From an uncultured Odoribacter sp. (GTDB lineage: Bacteria > Bacteroidota > Bacteroidia > Bacteroidales > Marinifilaceae), in contig CAKVCR010000220.1 of NCBI GenBank assembly GCA_934725835.1, forward strand, positions 1 to 5,007: DNA of 5,007 nt, in the 5' to 3' direction. The translations under genes were made by a program, and so were the position numbers. Below are positions 1-4,955 of the stretch, piece by piece. A model generated the notes under the pieces. It was not told the DNA's origin, did no database searches, and was given only the letters and a program-made list of their open reading frames with translations. Position 1 is the first letter of the stretch. Each line of letters starts with the position of its first letter.

Positions 1-459
1 ATAAAAGACCGACTTTTCAGCCGATCCGATATTATTCCTTTTCGGAAGCGGCTTCCGAAATGCATTAAACATCCCAGCTTTTCTGACGCGCCGTAAATAT
101 GCCGCTATTTCTTTCACGGTGTTGCCGTTGTGATAAAATCTTGCTGCCAGCATTGCCGCCTCCACGATGGTTTCTTCGCTATATCCATCCTGTGCATACA
201 TACGTCCGAGCTGCTCTATAATTTCATCCTTTTGAATACATAAGCACTGACCCATCTTAAAAATTTCTTCAAGATAGGGTATTTCTTTGTGTTCCTCTAA
301 AATTCCGAATACAGCGGCACGGTAGTATTGGTTGACATGAGTTCTGTGCGTGCGCCCGTCAAATATTTCTAAATCTCTGCCTATGCCTTCCATGTGGTCA
401 CGCTTGTAAACGGTAGGTCTTCCGCATTTCTTTTCTGTGCTTTGCCCGGTTTCGTTCAA
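1..459 (-). CDS. Unrecognised mobile-element-like protein, N-terminal 153 codons (runs off left edge)
   Basis: An open frame starts at TTG (459-457), preceded by a strong GGGAGG ribosome binding site about 9 bases upstream, and stays open to the window edge, so the C-terminus is missing. The start is supported by the RBS; the next in-frame ATG is about 22 codons in and has none. The protein is soluble and charged, with no signal peptide or membrane segment. It opens with a polar tail and CGRPTVYKRD, then EIFDGRTHRTHVNQYYRAAV. Two helical stretches follow, around residues 70-100 and 105-125 (EETIVEAAMLAARFYHNG, then VKEIAAYLRRVRKAG), and then a basic segment. The GRP(T)-x-Y opening and basic C-terminal half would fit a nucleic-acid-associated plasmid or transposon protein, but I do not recognise the family. 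It lies downstream of the terminator at 582-620, so it probably has its own promoter in 460-580; I could not identify convincing -35/-10 boxes there. Confidence 0.72.
   Translation of the reverse strand, partial: MNETGQSTEKKCGRPTVYKRDHMEGIGRDLEIFDGRTHRTHVNQYYRAAVFGILEEHKEIPYLEEIFKMGQCLCIQKDEIIEQLGRMYAQDGYSEETIVEAAMLAARFYHNGNTVKEIAAYLRRVRKAGMFNAFRKPLPKRNNIGSAEKSVFY
40..60. repeat. Perfect 9-bp inverted repeat inside a coding region
   Basis: TTTCGGAAG, a 3-base CGG spacer, then CTTCCGAAA. On the minus strand it encodes FRKPLPK near the end of the visible part of the partial gene. No T-tract follows on either strand, so it is not an intrinsic terminator. It may simply reflect codon usage. Confidence 0.5.
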
Positions 460-581
460 TTTGATTTCCTCCCGGTTAAAATATTTTTCTTTCTATCCAT
501 ATACAGTACAAAGTGAAAAACGAAAAATGTTCCTGAGTTTTGAAAAAAATTTTTAGGTTTTTAAAAAATATTTTCGGATAT

Positions 582-620
582 AAAAAACGGCAGTGCTCCT
601 TTTTTCGGGAACACCGCCGT
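582..620 (-). terminator. Intrinsic terminator after the sigma-like gene
   Basis: Read on the minus strand, a 13-bp stem (ACGGCGGTGTTCC against GGAGCACTGCCGT, with two G-U pairs) encloses an 8-base loop CGAAAAAA and runs straight into six T's. It begins 15 bases after the stop codon at 635, the expected place for the end of that transcript. On the plus strand the stem is followed by AAATTTTT, so it could also act in reverse, although no plus-strand gene needs it. Confidence 0.85.
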
Positions 621-634
621 AAATTTTTGCTTAT

Positions 635-868
635 TCAGTTTTCAAAGCCTATGAATTTTTTAAAATCCTTATTCATTATTTTCATCCGCTTGCTGACCGC
701 ACTGTGGTTTTTGTATCCGAGTCGATCGGCAATTTCTTTTTGAGTAAGTCCTTTTTCCGAAAGATAATATATCTCTTTATCGGTGCTTCTTAAGGTTTTT
801 GCAAACTCATCACGCAGGAAAATATACCGCTGTTCTTCAGCAGGATTATTTGCGAAAAAGTTTTTTAC
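635..868 (-). pseudogene. Helix-turn-helix C-terminal segment, no start codon
   Basis: A 77-codon frame ending at TGA 637-635 and preceded in frame by a stop. It contains no ATG, GTG or TTG in its first 60 codons. It encodes an acidic lead-in, then TDKEIYYLSEKGLTQKEIADRLGYKNHSAVSKRM, split here as helix 1 (KEIYYLSEKG), turn (LTQKEIADRLG) and recognition helix (NHSAVSKRMKIM). This matches sigma-region-4 or LuxR-like DNA-binding geometry. It must be read through from the preceding frame, from which it is offset by -1 at the G run at 868-871. Confidence 0.7.
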
Positions 869-1452
869 CCCTCAATGTTTGTAGTTTCATCCTCCGACAA
901 CTCGCTGAAAAAGAGCGGTGCGCCGAGCTTGGTTTTGCAATGGGTCCACTTGTTGTAGAAGTTAATTTTGTCCTGATTTAACTGCTCCGAAAAATCTTCG
1001 TGCTGCGGAATCTTTTTTGAGATGCCGAAAATTTCCGAAACCTGTTGACCTTGCATAACCGTTTCAATCAGCGTCTCGTCAATCACTCCGGCGACCTTTT
1101 CCACAACAGTATGTATTTCCTCATCCGTAAGACTGTCAACCTCTTTGCCGACGGATTTTGCATAGCAATCAAGCCCAAGCATAACCGATTCTTCATACAT
1201 TTCAAAAAATCGGTCTATGTACCTGTTCAACATTTCGGGGTTTGTATAGATTTTTGAAATCTCTTCGGAAAAATAGTCTGCGTCGGCGTTCTCCAAAAAG
1301 TTTACCGGATAATCTTTGGAGAAGTTTTTCATTTTCCGGTTTACTCCAAGCGGGCGCAAATTTCCGAGCCAATATTCTCCGAAAATCTTTTTGGCGCGAA
1401 CAAAAATCTCAGCTTGTTCACCGCTAAAATCATATTCGCGATCAAGCGTCAT
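865..1452 (-). CDS. Central 195-codon frame of the sigma-like protein
   Basis: This is the longest uninterrupted piece of the broken regulator. Its ATG has no recognisable ribosome binding site, and the frame is open upstream of it (QQNDFTDN precedes the Met), which argues that this is not the true N-terminus. The protein is acidic and helical. Notable stretches are KKIFGEYWLGNLRPLGVNRKM (about residues 22-42), YPVNFLENADADYFSEEI (about 49-66) and the KWTHCKTKLGAPLFFSELSEDE linker shortly before the stop. There are no membrane segments. An automatic annotation would probably list this as a stand-alone hypothetical protein. Confidence 0.55.
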   Translation of the reverse strand: MTLDREYDFSGEQAEIFVRAKKIFGEYWLGNLRPLGVNRKMKNFSKDYPVNFLENADADYFSEEISKIYTNPEMLNRYIDRFFEMYEESVMLGLDCYAKSVGKEVDSLTDEEIHTVVEKVAGVIDETLIETVMQGQQVSEIFGISKKIPQHEDFSEQLNQDKINFYNKWTHCKTKLGAPLFFSELSEDETTNIEG

Positions 1453-1614
1453 ATTATCTGTAAAATCATTTTGCTGAAAAATGTTTGAAGCTCGGTTAAT
1501 TGTTTGGGAGTGAATTTTATTTTCTTATCCATAAACCCTATCCTCCGATTTGATGGAACTTGATAAACCGCAATACCACAAAGGCAAAACTTGTAAGTAG
1601 TACTCCTGAATCCT

Positions 1615-1857
1615 TTAAGAGTTTAAAATATCCCCTGCATATATAGCGATGAGTTCATCAAACATATGCTGCAATGCATCGCTTTCCGAAGGAAATCCAA
1701 TGCAATCATACTCTTTTCCTCTTTCCCTTATGAATGTTTCCCAGCAAAATTTGTTTTTTCGTATGTTATAGCCATCGTTTATACTACTATCAAAAGAAAC
1801 GATTCCTGGTGATATTCCGTTTTCTTTTAGGCGTGCAATAAACTCATTTCTGTTCAT
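1615..1857 (-). CDS. IFT-like immunity protein for the TNT toxin
   Basis: An 80-residue cytoplasmic protein with no membrane segment. It starts at ATG 1857, three bases after the toxin stop (TGA 1863-1861). Its RBS, GGAGAG, lies inside the last codons of the toxin gene, so translation is probably coupled. The layout MNRNEFIARLKENGI ... CWETFIRERGKEYD ... FPSESDALQHMFDELIA resembles the small IFT (immunity factor for TNT) proteins, which I recall as having an N-terminal helix of the type ..EFIxxLKxxGI, a central WExxxxERG strand pair and a closing FxTExEAxxYLLxLL helix. IFT binds the TNT domain and blocks NAD+ hydrolysis in the producer. The position right after a TNT domain supports the assignment. 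It is based on motif memory, without an alignment. Confidence 0.75.
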   Translation of the reverse strand: MNRNEFIARLKENGISPGIVSFDSSINDGYNIRKNKFCWETFIRERGKEYDCIGFPSESDALQHMFDELIAIYAGDILNS

Positions 1858-1860
1858 ATC

Positions 1861-2400
1861 TCACTCTCCAAATATTTTTAATATACCTTCTGCAAGTAGT
1901 TGATCAACTCTACCGTCCAGTAACAAGTACTGTGTGCCCCCGCCAATTTGGCCAAACCAAGGTGCAACTGTACCACTTAACGCTTGTATAGGCTGTGTTG
2001 TTTGCAAATATGTGATCGCTTGCCATATTTTGTCATAAGGAAGAGAAAGCATCTGACTTGGGGTGTCGGCGGGAGCTGTAAATCTCCCCGCAAGATCCCC
2101 TGTTCGTTGGATAATCGTTCCAACATCCAATGATATTTTTTCGATTGCTCCGGAAAATCCATTGTTAGGAGGATAATAAGTTTGCAGTGCTGTTGATGCC
2201 TTCTCTGCCGCCTTTTCTACGATAGGAGCTGCTACTGTACCGGCTGCACCTGTTGCTGCTGCGCCGATAGCTGTAATGGCAGCACCTATTCCCCAACCAA
2301 CAAGACCCCCGAGGACACCTCCGCCAACAATTCCTCCAATAACAGCACCAACGATAATACACGCCGGTATGATTGAGTGACCACTGGAATCTGAGTACAT
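1861..2400 (-). CDS. Orphan toxin C-terminus with TNT-type NAD+ glycohydrolase domain
   Basis: A 179-codon ORF. Residues 1-8 (MYSDSSGH) look like the Y-x-D-x-SG end of an RHS core. Residues 10-60 are a glycine/alanine-rich hydrophobic stretch of the kind that often precedes the toxin tip. From about residue 75 the sequence matches the TNT fold: YYPPNNGF (75-82), IIQRTGDLAGRFTAP (96-110) with a conserved Arg and Gly-x-Phe, LPY (120-122), VAPWFGQ (145-151), GGGTQY (153-158) with Gln157, and a closing LLAEGIL. TNT toxins hydrolyse NAD+ to nicotinamide and ADP-ribose; the R..G..GxF arginine and the GGGxQ glutamine correspond, as I recall, to active-site residues. The ATG at 2400 has no convincing RBS. 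The frame is open upstream to a TAA at about 2454 (LQVFTRWES...), so this is probably a C-terminal fragment severed from a larger RHS-type protein. The domain call is firm; activity in this state is uncertain. Confidence 0.82.
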   Translation of the reverse strand: MYSDSSGHSIIPACIIVGAVIGGIVGGGVLGGLVGWGIGAAITAIGAAATGAAGTVAAPIVEKAAEKASTALQTYYPPNNGFSGAIEKISLDVGTIIQRTGDLAGRFTAPADTPSQMLSLPYDKIWQAITYLQTTQPIQALSGTVAPWFGQIGGGTQYLLLDGRVDQLLAEGILKIFGE

Positions 2401-2430
2401 TAGTTGACAGTCGGATAATTCAGGAGACTC

Positions 2431-2493
2431 CCATCGTGTGAAGACTTGCAGGGTTGATTATCCCTAAATCCTGATTGATTTACCATTCACAGT
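2431..2493. repeat. Direct repeat, copy A (63 bp)
   Basis: It matches copy B at 2848-2911 with four substitutions and one single-base gap. The first 27 bases on the minus strand (from ACTGTGAATGG) are identical. It contains the stop of the 93-codon gene and, on the minus strand, a small hairpin (AGGG, 8-base loop, CCCT). Similarity fades after CGATGG, where the frame leading into the TNT ORF begins. Confidence 0.85.
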
Positions 2494-2768
2494 AATTTAA
2501 TAGCAGATACAGTAAAAAATATCACACTTCCCATTAGTGCAACAGCAGCATGTATAAATAATATGGTTTGTATTATTTTATTAGAAATGGATTTTATTAT
2601 AATTATGTCTGCTATAGAGGCTATAACTATACTTAAAAATAAGAAAACAACTCTGCTGTCAGAAGAAATAATACCCATTTGATGAATAACAATAGCTGTA
2701 ATTTGAAATAATGCTGCTAAAAAATATATTATTATTCCGAATATTAATTTTTTTAAATTTTTAATCAA
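2487..2768 (-). CDS. Small AT-rich three-helix membrane protein, possible immunity protein
   Basis: A 93-codon frame starting at TTG 2768, with a weak GGTG as the only upstream Shine-Dalgarno candidate; an in-frame TGA two codons upstream fixes the start. It is almost entirely hydrophobic, with helices at about residues 8-28, 38-60 and 65-90, separated by short loops with SSDSR and SNK. Small integral membrane proteins are common as immunity partners or accessory genes beside polymorphic toxins. The position here, just after a short toxin-tail-like frame (2904-2761) and before an orphan toxin, suggests such a role but does not prove it. It is much more AT-rich than the TNT ORF, consistent with a separate origin. 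Its stop lies inside repeat copy A, so its last codons may come from a recombination junction. Confidence 0.5.
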   Translation of the reverse strand: MIKNLKKLIFGIIIYFLAALFQITAIVIHQMGIISSDSRVVFLFLSIVIASIADIIIIKSISNKIIQTILFIHAAVALMGSVIFFTVSAIKLL

Positions 2769-2904
2769 AAATTTTCACCACACAATCATAAACATATAAA
2801 TAGTCAACATTTACAGAGAAATTAAATCCGTAGAAATCATGGGATTGCCATCGTGTGAAAACTTGCCAGGGGTGATTAACCCTGAATCCTGATTGATTTA
2901 CCAT
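2761..2904 (-). pseudogene. 47-codon repeat-derived frame, possible toxin-tail remnant
   Basis: It opens with ATG 2904 inside repeat copy B (MVNQSGFRVNHPWQVFTRW), continues past the repeat as QSHDFYGFNFSVNVDYLYVY, and stops at TAA 2763-2761, overlapping the TTG start of the 93-codon gene. It also overlaps the end of the 202-codon gene in another frame. There is no clear RBS. The aromatic-rich tail running directly into a small membrane gene is what a truncated toxin tip followed by its immunity gene would look like, but a non-coding repeat read by chance is also possible. Confidence 0.3.
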
Positions 2905-2911
2905 TCACAGT
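2848..2911. repeat. Direct repeat, copy B (64 bp)
   Basis: The second copy of the repeat at 2431-2493, with 417 bp between starts. On the minus strand it carries the last codons and stop of the 202-codon membrane gene (TVNGKSIRIQG), then a 5-bp hairpin CAGGG / CCCTG with an 8-base loop, then CAAGTTTTCACACGATGG. The hairpin lacks a proper T-tract, so it is at best a weak terminator. Copy A preserves the hairpin despite changes within it. Confidence 0.85.
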
Positions 2912-3484
2912 TAAGGCGTATTGTTTATCAAAGCCATCTATGAAAGCAAAGTAAGTGCAAAAAGTTTGGTTAAGTGTGCTATTTACATTATCCAAGTGTT
3001 CAAATTTAGAATTTCGGTTATCTGTTATGTCTGACGAGCCACCGTTAGTGTCCAAGACGGTAATGTAATAATCATTTGTGTTTTTATATTGATACACATA
3101 AATTGTAACCCCGTCAGATATGGTTTGAACCATTCGCCGTATATCTGATCCCATACCCATTTTCCAAGCATTATTTGATCTCGGAACAATCGCATAAACA
3201 TAAGTGCCGCCTTTTGTACCGACTACGAAATCAGATTCATTCCCATCCACGACTAGTTTGACACTTGCAGAATGATTGTAACTGTATGCTGATTTAAGAG
3301 ATGAAAAAGTTACAAAAAGATTTTCTATCGGTATTAATGCAGAGATTGTTGTCAGTATTACGGCTGCTACAAATGCAACTATCGACCACCGATGTTTATA
3401 AATTGAGTGAGATTTTTTTATGAAAAAGAAACTTAGAATAAACGCTATGCCAAAAAACGCAAGCCTTATTATTACAAATAACAT
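2876..3484 (-). CDS. Membrane-anchored protein, probable immunity or accessory protein of the toxin locus
   Basis: A 202-codon gene with ATG at 3484 and a good AAGGGGAT ribosome binding site just upstream. Residues 2-22 and 33-51 form two hydrophobic helices joined by a short basic loop (KKSHSIYKHR). The rest, from about residue 60, is a polar, beta-rich domain (SVKLVVDGNESDFVV, TYVYAIVPRS, TIYVYQYKN, YYITVLDTNGG), probably outside the cytoplasm given the basic loop inside. I do not recognise a named family. The gene begins 13 bases after the stop of a startless toxin-tail-like frame, the usual spacing of a toxin/immunity pair, so an immunity role is inferred from context. The last eleven residues are encoded within repeat copy B and may not be native to the protein. 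Confidence 0.68.
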   Translation of the reverse strand: MLFVIIRLAFFGIAFILSFFFIKKSHSIYKHRWSIVAFVAAVILTTISALIPIENLFVTFSSLKSAYSYNHSASVKLVVDGNESDFVVGTKGGTYVYAIVPRSNNAWKMGMGSDIRRMVQTISDGVTIYVYQYKNTNDYYITVLDTNGGSSDITDNRNSKFEHLDNVNSTLNQTFCTYFAFIDGFDKQYALTVNGKSIRIQG

Positions 3485-3497
3485 AGTTTATCCCCTT

Positions 3498-3662
3498 TTA
3501 ATTTCCGTATGCATATGACGGTGATGGCGTTGGTCTTGACATTAGTTGTCCTGTTGTAGCCGATATGTATGCCGCAACAATAGCCCACCAACCGGCGCTC
3601 ACATTGTTATAAGCGGTTTCGGTAGTATTTCCCCCAAGTTTTGAAATGTATTTTTTTAAATA
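3498..3662 (-). pseudogene. Startless toxin-tail remnant upstream of the membrane gene
   Basis: A 54-codon open frame between TAA 3665-3663 and TAA 3500-3498, reading YLKKYISKLGGNTTETAYNN, then VSAGWWAIVAAYISATTGQL, then MSRPTPSPSYAYGN. It overlaps the last 56 bases of the 151-codon gene. There is no RBS or early start codon. The small-residue helix followed by a Pro/Ser-rich end resembles the very C-terminus of a toxin tip, and the stop is followed at once by an RBS and a new gene. Alternatively, removing one A from the seven-A run at 3651-3657 would fuse it to the preceding immunity-like protein (VKLIFKKYISKLGG), making a protein of about 190 residues. Confidence 0.45.
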
Positions 3663-4062
3663 TTAGTTTAACAGTATTTTCACAATCATAGAATAAAAAC
3701 TCAAAACTTAGAAGTTGTTCATTTACTGCTGAAAATTCACCTGCTATATAATCACCAAATTCGCAATAACCGTCAAGTAGATTGATATTCATATTTATAC
3801 TTTTCACATCTTTAAATATCAAAGAAAATCGTTTTTCGCTTTTTCCCCAGAGAGTATTCACATCTATGACAGTACCGTTAGTTAAAGCTCTTTTTACTAT
3901 TTGTAAATCTAATAATATACTGTCATGCATACCCTCTTTAGTATAAAAACAGAAAAATTTTTTAGAAAATCTTGATTTTATTGATTCTAAATATGAATAG
4001 TAAAGATTCAAGTTCTTTTGCCAAGTAAAGTCATCGTCTATGTTTAAATCTAAATATTTCAT
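3607..4062 (-). CDS. Probable immunity protein of the RHS toxin tip
   Basis: A 151-codon gene whose ATG (4062) lies 19 bases after the stop of the RHS toxin tip and is preceded by a strong GAGGGG site about 8 bases upstream. It is soluble, with no signal peptide or membrane helix. Features are an acidic N-terminus (DLNIDDDFTW), an MHDSILLDL motif at about residues 45-53, a strand-rich middle (RFSLIFKDVKSINMNINLLD), and an acidic/aromatic C-terminal part (SFEFLFYDCENTVKLIF). The short HDS motif followed by alternating strands is seen in several small immunity families, but I cannot name one. Placement directly after the tip is the main evidence for function. The last 20 residues or so overlap another coding-like frame, so the native C-terminus may differ. 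Confidence 0.65.
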   Translation of the reverse strand: MKYLDLNIDDDFTWQKNLNLYYSYLESIKSRFSKKFFCFYTKEGMHDSILLDLQIVKRALTNGTVIDVNTLWGKSEKRFSLIFKDVKSINMNINLLDGYCEFGDYIAGEFSAVNEQLLSFEFLFYDCENTVKLIFKKIHFKTWGKYYRNRL

Positions 4063-4081
4063 TAATACCCCTCATTAATTA

Positions 4082-4443
4082 TCAATAAGCAAATATTGGT
4101 ATCATGTGATACGACGAAGGCGCAAAAGATGGGACCGAAAAACCACTTGGATTAATAGGATAAAAGAATATTGAATTCATAGGATCGTGAGTGAAATCTC
4201 TGCCGTGTTCTAATTCAAACTTTTCGATATTTCCGTCCCGATCCCATCCGAGTTTTTCTTTTAAAGCTTTTTTCACACTACTGGGTGGGCTGCCATTCGA
4301 ACTGTTTTCATCATGTTTTGAACCATCTTCGTTTTGCGAATACCGAAGTTTACCCTTTTCTACATGTATATGCTTTTGTGTTTTAGTGTTATCGTTGGGT
4401 CTGTCTATACGTGCTGTCCATCCCTTTCCTACACTTATGTTTT
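4082..4443 (-). pseudogene. RHS-associated toxin tip, out of frame with the core
   Basis: An open frame of about 119 codons from just after TAA 4444-4442 to TAA 4084-4082. It reads ISVGKGWTARIDRPNDN, TQKHIHVEKGKLRYSQNEDG, a linker SPPSS, KKALKEKLGWDRDGN, and a separate tail DFTHDPMNSIFFYPINPSGF with further prolines and aromatics. The GWTARID ... QKHIHV ... YSQNxDG block recalls tips fused to Clostridia RHS proteins; the paired His of HIHV could be catalytic, as in many nuclease tips, but I cannot assign a family or activity. The only in-frame start is GTG 4276, after the conserved block and without an RBS. The tip is thus unlikely to be made alone. Adding one A to the AAAA at 4440-4443 joins it to the RHS core (TDKNISVGKGW). 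Confidence 0.7.
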
Positions 4444-4919
4444 ATCGGTAATAATGGCAGTGGAAACAGCTGTTGATACTTTGCTGCTTCTAGAAATATA
4501 GTCAGAGGTGAACCCTTTTAAAAATCCCTTAACTTTTTCCTTAATTTTGCTCCATATCTTCAAATTTCCGCTTGGATCCGAAAAGTTAATCGGATTATTT
4601 GAACAGTAGGCGAAAAGATTATACGAAAGAATATCGCCGTTGGCGCCTATAATTCCGTCCGCATTAATAAGCCTACCCGTTTCAGGGTCGTAGTAGCGTG
4701 ACTGGAGATAGTAGAACCCTGTCTCATTATCATAATAATATCCACGATAGCGTATGGGGTTAATTTGTCCTACCATATCGGCAAGCGTGCTGGTTACGGA
4801 CAGTATGCCCATTCATCATAGGTGTATTGTACCACATCGGCGCCCGTGCTGTCAAATATTCCTATAACGCCGGTTCGTGTCAAGTTTTTGTAGGAAAATT
4901 TTTTTGAGAATGCCAATAG
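4435..4919 (-). pseudogene. RHS-repeat core 3' remnant, frameshifted
   Basis: The recognisable end of an RHS-core cage protein, the secreted or surface shell that presents a C-terminal toxin tip. Two frames together give the usual order: KNLTRTGVIGIFDSTG and VVQYTYDEW (about 4900-4810), then GILSVTSTLADMVGQINPIR, YRGYYYDNETGFYYLQSRYY, DPETGRLINADG, and NLFAYCSNNPINFSDPSG, the canonical core terminus, after which toxin tips diverge. The second frame has ATG 4812, but the family alignment shows TYDEW-G continuing through it. Here GAATGGGC lacks one G, so the ATG is incidental. After the core come a basic linker (WSKIKEKVKGFLKG) and a stop caused by a second -1 shift. Everything upstream of about LLAFS is missing and is replaced by a tRNA fragment, so hundreds of codons of repeats and any signal peptide are absent. 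Confidence 0.9.
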
Positions 4920-4929
4920 TGAATTAACG

Positions 4930-4955
4930 GTAGTGTGACAGGACTCGAACCTGTC
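4930..4955 (-). other. tRNA 3'-end fragment (T-arm and acceptor strand), candidate integration or recombination scar
   Basis: The minus strand reads ACAGG-TTCGAGT-CCTGT, a perfect 5-bp T-stem with a canonical 7-base T-loop, extended to 6 bp by a flanking G-C pair. It is followed by CACACTAC as a possible acceptor 3' strand. No anticodon or D arm is visible upstream, and nothing in the remaining bases to 5007 pairs with CACACTA, so it is not a complete tRNA. The RHS remnant begins about 10 bases further on. Many integrases and recombinases use this part of tRNA genes as attachment sites, which is the inferred explanation. Confidence 0.5.

Larger units (their letters stand above)
635..1532 (-). 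pseudogene. Sigma-factor-like regulator of mobile-element type, broken into three frames
   Basis: Three consecutive open frames read as one protein of about 300 residues. The first starts at ATG 1532 behind a clear GGAGG site and gives MDKKIKFTPKQLTELQTFF before TGA at 1451-1449. The second covers 1452-865. The third covers 868-635 and ends in a helix-turn-helix. Each junction steps back one frame, so one missing base at each (near the AAAA around 1471-1474 and in the GGGG at 868-871) would restore continuity. From memory, Clostridia mobile elements encode sigma-70-like proteins with this layout: a divergent N-terminal half, a KWTHCKTKLGAP-type linker, then a C-terminal GLTQKEIADRLGYKNHSAV helix-turn-helix that binds DNA. 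The alternative is a short leader ORF coupled by an ATGA overlap to a shorter protein. That leaves the helix-turn-helix without a start codon, so I prefer a broken gene or a sequencing error. Confidence 0.65.

Noticed and set aside
460..580. Promoter for the left-edge gene
   Set aside because: AT-rich sequence including TTGTAC and TGTATA is present, but no pair of boxes has both good matches and correct spacing.
860..875. Programmed -1 frameshift at the A-AAA-AAC run downstream of the 195-codon frame
   Set aside because: The slippery-looking heptamer lies at and after the zero-frame stop, so ribosomes would terminate before reaching it, and I see no obvious stimulatory structure.
540..1427. 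Plus-strand open frames at 540-743, 799-981, 1045-1257 and 1242-1427
   Set aside because: They lie opposite the sigma-like gene and its terminator, have no ribosome binding sites and show low-complexity or antisense-like composition.
1977..2362. Minus-strand frames at 1977-2162 and 2165-2362
   Set aside because: They are alternative frames within the TNT ORF; the Cys/Arg/Ser-rich composition is a shadow of the glycine-rich coding region.
2431..2911. CRISPR array
   Set aside because: There are only two repeat copies, 63-64 bp long with a 354-bp interval holding a gene, and no cas genes.
4191..4451. Plus-strand 86-codon frame
   Set aside because: It is antisense to the RHS toxin tip, whose minus-strand frame carries recognisable motifs; it has no RBS and a Ser/Phe-rich shadow composition.
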